A stretch of DNA of 64,000 nucleotides from Tritrichomonas musculus. Taxonomy: Eukaryota > Parabasalia > Tritrichomonadida > Tritrichomonadidae. The notes beneath the pieces were generated by a model. The model saw nothing but the letters and a program-made list of their open reading frames with translations. It did no database searches and was not told the origin of the DNA. Position 1 is the stretch's first letter. Each line of letters begins with the position of its first letter. This document shows, one piece after another, positions 50,610 to 59,022 of the stretch. The stretch lies in NCBI GenBank assembly GCA_039105265.1, contig JAPFFF010000001.1:8246001-8310000 (forward strand), written 5' to 3'. A program made the position numbers and the translations under genes.

Positions 50610-53035
50610 CACGAAGCAAGTGGCACGAAGTTTACAGAAGATTCCGGTTCTGCATCAGATGACGATTGACTTCCAGGAGCTAGAGAACGGCGAGCGCGAT
50701 TTAAAATATCTACACTTTTCAATAAAAAAAATTAAAATTTTTTATTTATTTATTTATTTGATTTTGTTAATAATCTCGATAATTAAGATCATCAACATCA
50801 GATTCCCATTCTTCTTCTTCTTCTTCAAGTTCTTCATCTTCTTCAATTTGTAGAAAATCCAAAAGATCAAGGTCCAAATTGACTTCATCAATGGCTTCTC
50901 CACGATCAATTCTTTGAACCAATTCATCAAGTTTTGGAATACTCCATGCTGATTGCAAGTTTTCTTGTGATATTTCTGCCCATGAATTTACCAGATCTTT
51001 AGCTATCATTTCAAATCTTTGACTTCCTGCGAAGATTCTTGAGCCAGCTAAAGATCGCAATTTGGATTTCAAGATACCGAAAATTCTTCTATCAAGAGGA
51101 TGATACTCACTTGTACCATTTGCTGGAACAAATATAAGTTCTATGTAGTGTTCTTTAGCGAATTTCCGAACGGCAGCGGTGCAGTGGGCTTTGAAACAAT
51201 CCAATAATAGAGCGCAAGGTTCTTTTTTTTAACTAGTGTTGATACAAGTGATCAAGATATTGTATCATTATGTCTTCATTGACCCATGATTTCTACGTTC
51301 CAGAGTACCATACTTCAGTATCTTCTCTGATTTTAAATTTAGCGCAGCTTCTTTCTGTGGTTCCTTTTGTAACTATTATAAAAGGGTAAGTTTTTTGCCT
51401 TGAACATGTTCCTATTGCCGTAATACATTCTTTTTCTTTGACATCTGCATTTATTAATATTTGCTCAAGTCCGACAGGTGCTATTGTTCTTGTGGAACTA
51501 TTACTGATTCTTACGGATGTTTCATCTACATTAAAAACATAATCGTAGCCATATTTAGTGATAGCTCTTGCTAGCTTTAACATGAATCTTTTAACATATT
51601 CTGGATCGATATTTCCACGTCTAGCATAATGTCCACGCCTCCATGATAATCTATTTCTTTTCATAAATGACCTTACCCACTGGCTAGAGAATCTTGGTTT
51701 TGGTAATTTTGTTCTTCTAACGTAACTGCTCGCTAGCAACATATTAACATTGCCATTTTCGTCAAGGATGTAATTTTTCAAGTAATCAGCCAAGTTTTGC
51801 GCATCATTAATGAAATCAGCGGTGTACTCTTTTCCATTTTCCATATATATGGCCTATTCTTTATCTTTATAGTCTCTATATATAGTTCTTTCGGCGAGGA
51901 CATGAGGAAGATAATAATGAAACATAGCTTTTTCTCTTACTATCTTCTCTGTAATTTGTTGACCAGACATAAAAAGATCAGTTATTTCTTGTGCTATAAC
52001 TTCCTCTGTAGCTTGCAAGAAGTATCGATGCATGCATATATCAAAAGACATGTTGACATCTTGGTGTGGCTTTTCTTTAATAACTCCTGCTTCCAAGAGT
52101 TTACGAAAATGATTGTAAACTTGATTTCCATTTCTTCCTGGAAAACACAAAGCAAGTGTTGCAAAAGACACATTTTCAGTCTCTTCATATATCCTAATAA
52201 GAGCATTGGTCTCTGCATCAGACCATTCTTTTCTTTTCCTATCAATGGCGTATTGATATGGTTTCTTCTGAAGGTACTGTGGACATCTGTTTATAAAATC
52301 AATTAATTTTTGAATTCCTTCTTCAGATGTCTATACTTCTTCAGGATTGGGAATGAAAAACATTTTCTTTTCTTTGCTTTGGTACATCTCTTTAATTTGC
52401 TCTGGTGAGAAGCTTATAAGTCTTGGGATATTCTCACGGATCTTGTATTGGAGGTTTTCATATGACTCTTGTAAGGACTGCTTTTCATCACCAAGAATTC
52501 TTCATCACTAAGTGCATATAATTGATGCTTTGTACTTGTAAGGACTGCTTTTCGCATATTATTTAATGAAGTCAAAACATAAACTGAATTACATTTAAAA
52601 AAAAAAGTTAAACGTACACAATAATCATTGAAAAATAATAAACGTACACATATACCACTTGTTAAAAAATTGCAAACGTACCAAATCAATAAGAAAAAAT
52701 AATAAACGTATTAGTTCTAAGAAAAAGATTCAATGAAATTTTATTAATATAATAGAATGAAAACAAGATTATCTAAATGAAGATTTCAATGATATAGTAT
52801 AGTGTATAATACTTGAATTTAAAATGACTTATTTAAGTAGGCTAAGAAATAATAATATTTATATTTGAATATATAAATTTTTAGTTGTTTTAGGAAGTTT
52901 TAGAGTATTGTAAGTTGAAGAGACTGGTTTTTTTAATTCGATTTTCGCTCTTGCCGTTCTCTAGCTCCTGGAAGTCAATCGTCATCTGGTGCGGAACCGG
53001 AATCTTCTGTAAACTTCGTGCCACTTGCTTCGTGT
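50610..53035 (-). mobile_element. pogo-like DNA transposon with 82-bp TIRs
   Basis: The ends match as inverted repeats for 82 bp with two mismatches, starting CACGAAGCAAGTGGCACGAA. TA flanks each end (50608-50609 and 53036-53037). The 2.4-kb unit carries a decayed transposase on the minus strand. The TIRs are nearly identical while the gene is broken, which suggests that the ends were kept by mobilisation in trans or gene conversion. It is inserted in the left part of the 7.6-kb element. Confidence 0.88.
50767..52557 (-). pseudogene. pogo/Tigger-like transposase with Myb/SANT-like domain, broken
   Basis: From a likely ATG at 52557 the minus strand carries, in order, an N-terminal region, then a Myb/SANT-like stretch (EWSDAETNALIRIYEE, then PGRNGNQVYNHFRKLL). 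A CENP-B-type DNA-binding part follows (RFSSQWVRSFMKRNRLSWRR). The pogo-type DDD catalytic residues come last: FNVDETSV, LLLDCFKAH and VPANGTSEYHPLDRRIFG. I count 35 residues between the last two Asp. The tail is very acidic. The frame is broken several times: a TAG at 52331-52333, stops or shifts near 51845-51853 and near 51205-51292, and a frame change near 52440-52500. Confidence 0.82.
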
Positions 53036-53538
53036 AATGAGGAGACTCGCAATTTGCACTCGCACTCGCACTCGCTCTTATCTTTTATTTATAATCCGTT
53101 TAGTAAATATAATATAAACTTTTTCATAGCCTATTCAAATTTCAGTTTTTAAATCAAAATTTTAATGTTTAAAATAGTGGCGTAGAGTTGATTTAGCAAC
53201 ACCAAAAATATAATACAGACATTTTATTACAAATTAAACTAAACTGCATATTTATTTTTTCGATATATCAAAAAAAGTGATTTCACATTTGACCTAAAAA
53301 TAAAAAACCTTTTAAATCATATATAATGAAGAACATTTGGTACTAAAAAGAATACATCGCGAATAAACAAAAAGCATGCATAGTCTATTTTAAAAAAGTC
53401 GATTTTTATTCAAAACGTTTAAAACTTTTTGAGAAGATTTTTTTTGATTTTTCCCATCTAATCTTATAAAGCATCGCCTTAACATCACTTTTGTGTAAGA
53501 AACAATATGTTGTTTCGTATTATACAAATACATATTAA
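53036..53538. other. middle part of the 7.6-kb element
   Basis: It lies between the pogo-like and Kolobok-like insertions. It starts with an AATGAGGAGACTCGCAATTT patch and three tandem GCACTC units, then turns AT-rich. No gene is seen. Confidence 0.45.
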
Positions 53539-53928
53539 GGGGGACGGACCAAATAAAAAAAAATCAATTTCTTTAATTTATTTTATATTTTTTACTTAAG
53601 TAATATACTAATAATTAATAATTACTAATATTTTCAAATTTTTTTTATAAAAAATTTTTGTTTTTTTACGAAATTATATATTCAATCATTTGCAAAACAT
53701 TTCCTTATTTTTTAATTTTGTCGCATTCATCAGTTTACCTTTCATTTGTAAATTATGAAGTGCTCAGTAGTCATGCCAAATTCTATTTTTTTATACATAA
53801 AAATGTTTGAAATACTTTTTTTTTAATTGAAAGGAGATTAATTATATTATATTTCAATAAATATTAAACTAAATTTTGATCGAATACATAACTTTATATT
53901 CCTAGGTTCACTGATGATAAGTTTTTAA

Positions 53929-54053
53929 TTTGGCTGTAAAATCTTTAAAATTGAATGATTACATACATTTTGAAAAATCATGAATTACAGAGAGATTTTA
54001 CCAAAATTTAAAAATGTATGTAGTCTTTCAATTTTAAAGATTTTACAACCAAA
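53929..54053. repeat. foldback inverted repeat in the Kolobok-like element
   Basis: About 45 bp around TGTAAAATCTTTAAAATTGA recur as a near-perfect inverted copy about 80 bp downstream. The unit can form a long hairpin upstream of the transposase gene. Confidence 0.7.
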
Positions 54054-54433
54054 CTAAGTTATAATATTTTTTATTAATAGGAATAAAAAATTATGTATTC
54101 GTTAAGGATTTGAATCACTACATCTGGTAAAATGGAGATATGAAAATTTTTGTTCAACTTTTTTGCACTTTTTTTAACTTAATTTTTTTTTTTAGAAAAA
54201 TCTACAATTTAAATTTATAATCAAAAAGAAAATGTCCATTATAAATATTATAAAATACTATTTTAAATATTTAATCATTAATTATGATATAATAATATGT
54301 GTACGTTTTTTTCTTCAGAGTCCCATTTTTTTGAAAGGTTTATAATTAAAAAAAAAACGTATTAATATATAAAAAGTTGGTTTATTTTGTTAACCATATA
54401 TTTTTTAACGTTTATTTCATTTTTTCATTTTTC

Positions 54434-55723
54434 ATGGCGCCAAAAAGGAAAATCCAAATAAAAAACCAAAAAGCAATAAATATTAGATGGAATAAAAAGG
54501 ATGATGATAAAGAAGAGATTCAGGAAGATGTTCCTTATAAAAAAGTTCAACCAGATATGGCTGTCATCAGTACTTTAGTACAAGGCTCTGGTTTTCAAAG
54601 AGCTCGCATCGGCGCTGCTATCCAAGGAAACTGTTTTCCTAGCAAATCTACCTTTTATAGGCACCAACAAAAGTTGATACCGAAAATAAAAGAATGTACT
54701 TCTGAACATTTTGAGAGGTTTGCTAAGGAAACATTTGAACAGAATGATGCCAATATTTCAATAGATGGGAGATATGACTCCTGTCGTGATGCAATGTATT
54801 GCACAACAGCAACAATGGATTGCAGGAGAAACAAAGTTGTTGACATGCAAACAACAAACAAAAAAGATGTCAACGTTGCGTCCAATATGCTAGAATCTGC
54901 TGCAGCTAGACTAAGTTTTGACCAAATTATTGGAAAATGGGGACCTGATTGTTGCAACTCGATAACTTCTGATAATGATAATAAAACGCCAAATCAAGCG
55001 AAAAAAGCAGGTCTGGATTTTAGTCGAACCTTCGATCCTAGGCATGGATTTCAATGCATGTCTAGAAATTTTGCAAAGCTAGCTGACAAATTGGAGTATG
55101 ATTATTTATTTTCTGATGAAATAGAAACTAAGAGAGTGAAAATTGTTTCGTGGGGAGTATATTTAGTTACAAATATTGAAGATGTCGAATTGAGAGGACT
55201 TATGTGGACGAACTCTCCATTTCATATGATAGGTAACCACGATAATTGTTCGCATGGTCCATTACCACCATCACATTCTGATTGGGAACTAGGGAAAAAC
55301 GATGAAACTGCTTTTAAAAAAATGCAAAACTTTTTCAATAAAACCGAAAATTTTATTAAAAATTGCGACTTTCGAAACAATACTCAATGCAACGAGAGTC
55401 TCAATAACCTCATATCGATGCTGGCCCCAAAGAGACTTTATTTCGCGCGATCATATGAAGTTAGAACCCTTTTGGCAGGATGCCTATATAACGATCCTCA
55501 TTTTTTTTCAAGTTTGTTGACTGACCTAGATCTTATAAAGTTTGTACCAAAACAATCATTAGCTGATATATTGTCATTCGAAAATGATAGAGAACAAGAA
55601 ATATTCCGAAAAAGAACACCTCAATATCGAGAAAAAAAAAAGCATTACAGAAAAAAGAAATACTCTAAAAAAGATCCACCTGGCGATTACAACGAAGACA
55701 AAAAAGATTTTTCATTTGAATAA
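54434..55723 (+). CDS. Kolobok-type transposase (429 aa)
   Basis: It would cut and paste the surrounding element at TTAA. I place the start at the ATG of MAPKRKIQIKNQ, since the frame upstream has no ATG. The family core is visible: ISIDGRYDSCRDAMYCT with the first Asp (about 111), TSDNDNK and FDPRHGFQCMSRNFAKL (about 179-213), the zinc-knuckle-like GNHDNCSHGPL (266-276), and TQCNESLNNLISMLAPKRLYF with the Glu (about 321). Kolobok transposases share this D-D-E order with the HDNC-x-H motif. The N- and C-termini are strongly basic. No THAP finger is seen. The frame is intact. Confidence 0.8.
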   Translation: MAPKRKIQIKNQKAINIRWNKKDDDKEEIQEDVPYKKVQPDMAVISTLVQGSGFQRARIGAAIQGNCFPSKSTFYRHQQKLIPKIKECTSEHFERFAKETFEQNDANISIDGRYDSCRDAMYCTTATMDCRRNKVVDMQTTNKKDVNVASNMLESAAARLSFDQIIGKWGPDCCNSITSDNDNKTPNQAKKAGLDFSRTFDPRHGFQCMSRNFAKLADKLEYDYLFSDEIETKRVKIVSWGVYLVTNIEDVELRGLMWTNSPFHMIGNHDNCSHGPLPPSHSDWELGKNDETAFKKMQNFFNKTENFIKNCDFRNNTQCNESLNNLISMLAPKRLYFARSYEVRTLLAGCLYNDPHFFSSLLTDLDLIKFVPKQSLADILSFENDREQEIFRKRTPQYREKKKHYRKKKYSKKDPPGDYNEDKKDFSFE

Positions 55724-55989
55724 TAATATTATCTTAATCTCAAAAACTTAATTAGTATCTCTACCTTCAGACTTTACACCTTTAAATAAAAGGTATTTTG
55801 GTTTTATATAATCTTTCTTTTATATTTTTCTTTTTTTATTCTAATATTTTTTACATATAAGATTAAAAAAAATTCATTTTTTCATTATATTTTAATATTA
55901 CAAGAAATACAAAAGATTTTATTTAACAAATTTGTTTGGTAAGCCATAAAAATTATGAAATGACTAGAAATTATCATTGCATTAATTTT

Positions 55990-56140
55990 CAGTAATAAAC
56001 GATCAAAGATGCCATATTTTCAATAAAAAACAAGACAACTAAAAATAATTTTCAATAACAAACGATCAAAGATGCCATATTTTCAATAAAAAACAAGACA
56101 ACTAAAAATAATTTTAAGTAAAACCGATCAAAGATGCCAG
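55990..56140. repeat. about 63-bp tandem repeat, 2.5 copies
   Basis: The unit contains CGATCAAAGATGCCATATTT and AAACAAGACAACTAAAAATA. Copies start near 56001, 56064 and 56126, the last truncated. It lies downstream of the transposase gene and may be a subterminal binding region. Confidence 0.75.
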
Positions 56141-57373
56141 TTCTTTTTTCATTATCTCATAACAGCAAAAAAATGAAAAAAAAAAGTTCAACAAATCAGC
56201 ATTTTCAGAAAAAATGATCAAATATATATATATTTTTGTGTTTCATATAAGTTTTTTGATAATAAAAAATTAGAGTAATCTTTATACCATGATGGTATAT
56301 AAAATATTTAATAATTTTTAATATTATTATTTGATAGAATTTCATATTTTTCAAATAGTTTTTTTTAAAAAAATTAAATTTCGACTTTAGAAAATTAATT
56401 ACTAAATGCTAATTGATATAAAATTACGTAATGAGATAGAAATATCTTCTTCAAAAAAGAAATGATATAAAAAATATTTATCGATTTACTTTTTAAATGT
56501 AAGCAAATAATTAGTACTGATTGTAATTGTTTCACTAATAGTTGAAAGCAAGTGTTGAATAAGATCTATCAGTTTTTTGAATCAATTTAGCTTTTAGGTT
56601 TCAATGTAATATTTCGTTATAATGAGGCTAATATAGTTATCAAATGTATTCGGTTTCTGGTTAACTAAGGGATATGAAAAAATTTGAATACTTTTCAGAA
56701 TATACATAAAATTGAAATATCTTAATAAAAAAATCATTTTTAATAATATTAATTATTAAATATAAATATATTGTTTAAATGAATAACCAAAAAGTAAAAT
56801 TTAAGATTAAATAATGAAATTAAATATTATCATATTTATTAGTTAGAGCTGCTTTAAAATAATATTAAAAGTCAGCATTTCATGTTCTATTCACGATTAT
56901 AACAACAATCTCAAAATCTTACATTTTAATTTTGTTTATATAGTGAGCTTTAAACATGTGAGACTCCCCCCTTAAAGATATATAATTATTCAATTTTCTG
57001 TTTTTGGGATTTAGAAATATAAATAAATAGTATTCAGTATATATAATATAATCACAACTCCATCAAGTTGCATCTCTTTTAAAAACCAAAGAAAAACAAG
57101 CTTAATTTATTTTCAGGAAATTTTAAACGGACAAAAATGTAACCATCATCTGAAAAATTTTTAAATTTGAGAAGATATAATTTTTTTGAATGAATTTTAT
57201 AATGTTTTATATAATTATTATGAAAAATTGTATCGAATTCTGATGGCTATTCAAAAATAATATTTTTCAAAGATAAAAATAAAAACCGTAAATTTGAATA
57301 TAATTAGGTCAAATAATAACCTTGTCAAGAGCTTTCTTCTGCGATTTTAGACGGACGTTTATAAATATGGGTA

Positions 57374-57905
57374 AATTTTCATATTATGATTATTATTCCA
57401 TAAAAAAATGAATTTTTTTGGAATCACTTAAATTGATATCATCCAAACATTTGATATCGAAGCAAATTGCATCTCAAATATTATCAATAGAATATCTGAC
57501 AAGAATAATAATATTATCATTAAAGAAATGGTCTGGTAAAAAATTACCATCTTTATAAATGGCAGGGTAAATTTTACCTTTAGGTAATATGTTATTTTCA
57601 TACCAAGGTAAAAAATGACCCTACCCAAGAAGGACATTGGACATTTTAGATATTTTTTTCAAACAAACCTATTCAATTCCACTTTTTGGACATTTTTTTG
57701 TAACGTACAAAAAAGGTTAAGTATACATTCTGAAGTTGTGTAAATATCAAAGATTTGGAGTAGAATATGACAATTTTGAGAAATACTAACTTAACAAGTC
57801 TTTAAAAAGTCAATTTTTATTTATAAAAAACATCATTACCAATTTTATTGCCAAAAATGATATATATCCACAACAATAACTGATATATTATACAAATGAG
57901 AACAT
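57374..57905. other. spacer after the transposon island
   Basis: It lies between the 7.6-kb element and the 3' end of the RRM gene. A patch of GGTAA/TTACC short repeats occurs near 57535-57640. A 69-codon minus-strand frame there lacks protein-like features. Confidence 0.45.
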
Positions 57906-58613
57906 CTATTTGATTTGAGGCCTTCGGTAATTTCCATGATGCCTAGTTTTCCTTTTTCTCTCTTTGTTTTGTCTTTCATCATTAATGTCATCACTTTCTG
58001 AATAGTCATAAGAGCTACTACTATAGCTGCTATAACTACTATAACTGCTATAGCTACTATAACCACTATAACTACTATAATCATTATATGAATATTCAGA
58101 GGAGTATATTCTCGTTCGTTTCCCATCATTTTTCCGATTTTTATCCTCTGAAGCATGCTTTTTTTTATTTTCTTGTTGATTTTTGTCAATTCGCTGCGGC
58201 CATTCATTTTGTTGTGCACTAACTGGTGCTGGAAGCGGTTGCGTCGGATATATTGGTATATAATCTTCAGAGTGACTGTCTTCTGCTTCATCGTTAGTTG
58301 AATAATCGCTATATGAATATGACGCTGAATTTCCTGAACTCTTCCCTTTATTTGCTTTACAATCTCGAATATAGTATTGCGCTGGTTCAACTTTAATCGT
58401 TGATCCTCCAATAACTTCACCATCTATTTCAACTGCTCGCATTGCCATTGGATGTGCGGCATAACATATCCAAGTATCAAACTTTTTTTTTTTTGCATCT
58501 TCTTCACGATATGTGTATCGAATTTCACCAAGAGATCCAAAAATGCAATCAATTCCTTCCATGCTTATTTCATTTTTAGAATGAATCACCACTGATTCAG
58601 TATTATCAAACAT
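57906..58613 (-). CDS. RRM protein with Tyr-Ser-rich and basic tail (235 aa)
   Basis: It is probably an RNA-binding or splicing-related protein. Residues 1-85 fit an RNA recognition motif: strand SVVIHSK, helix EISMEGIDCIFGSLGEI, strand RYTYREE, an RNP1-like KKFDTWICYAA, then AMRAVEIDGEVIGGSTIKVEP. The typical aromatic residues of RNP1 are only partly present. Residues 100-235 are low complexity, with SYSDYS units, a Lys-rich part, and tandem Y-S-S and S-Y repeats ending in basic RKTRHHGNYRR. The first in-frame ATG is at 58613, with an initiator-like TCATTGATC about 20 bp upstream. The UPF1 gene lies upstream on the same strand. Confidence 0.72.
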   Translation of the reverse strand: MFDNTESVVIHSKNEISMEGIDCIFGSLGEIRYTYREEDAKKKKFDTWICYAAHPMAMRAVEIDGEVIGGSTIKVEPAQYYIRDCKANKGKSSGNSASYSYSDYSTNDEAEDSHSEDYIPIYPTQPLPAPVSAQQNEWPQRIDKNQQENKKKHASEDKNRKNDGKRTRIYSSEYSYNDYSSYSGYSSYSSYSSYSSYSSSSYDYSESDDINDERQNKERKRKTRHHGNYRRPQIK

Positions 58614-59022
58614 TTTTATTACGATCAATGAAGGCGAATTTTTAGCTAAAATTTTTAAATGTAGCTTTGCATTTGAGATATGAATAAAATCAAACAATCA
58701 TTTTTCCTCTTTTTATCTCAGGATAAATGAATTAATACAAATTCAAAAAAGCAGAAAACAATTAAAATCTAAAATATAGTCGATTCAAATCGATTGTAAT
58801 TTATGTCATCAATTAAAATATGCAAAAAATAAAAGAAAAAAAACAAAAAAACAAAATTAAATTAAATGATACATCAAATTTATCTATATATATTAAATGT
58901 TTATGATTGAGAAATTATTTAATGTAATATATTTCTTTTTTGTTCCTTGATCTTCTTTTAATCTAATATAGCTTTTTTTGAGTGCTCGTTTATATCTTTT
59001 TTAATATCTTCTTTTTTTTATT
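58614..59022. other. spacer between UPF1 and RRM genes
   Basis: It holds the 3' end of UPF1 and the promoter side of the RRM gene. It is AT-rich and nothing beyond the initiator-like site is seen. Confidence 0.5.

Larger units (their letters stand above)
53539..56971 (+). mobile_element. Kolobok-like transposon with TTAA target sites
   Basis: TTAA borders the unit at 53535-53538 and 56972-56975. The termini are short G-rich inverted repeats (GGGGGACGGACC left; GGGGGGAGTCTCAC as complement right). The single long gene is a Kolobok-type transposase, and Kolobok elements duplicate TTAA, so termini and gene agree. The arms hold a long foldback (53929-54053) and tandem repeats (about 55990-56140). 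With an open gene it could be autonomous. Confidence 0.78.
49760..57371. mobile_element. 7.6-kb TIR element hosting two other transposons
   Basis: The termini are CCCATATTTATAAACGTCCG and its complement, identical for about 37 bp and slightly longer if the bordering TTA/TAA is counted. TA flanks both ends (49758-49759 and 57372-57373). Subtracting the pogo-like (50610-53035) and Kolobok-like (53539-56971) insertions leaves about 1.75 kb with no convincing transposase gene, so it is probably a non-autonomous TA-targeting element. Its left arm contains two GC-rich hairpins and a 61-codon frame (50194-50379) with one membrane-like span that I do not call. Confidence 0.75.

Noticed and set aside
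50545-50853. plus-strand frame starting MDPNISISLLILAIT
   Set aside because: It runs into the terminal repeat of the pogo-like element and then into low-complexity DNA.
57428-57637. 69-codon minus-strand frame after the island
   Set aside because: Arises from GGTAA/TTACC repeat DNA; no protein-like pattern beyond hydrophobic AT-rich codons.
57845-58423. 192-codon frame overlapping the RRM gene
   Set aside because: Shadow of the Tyr-Ser repeat coding strand in another frame; the RRM frame explains the region.
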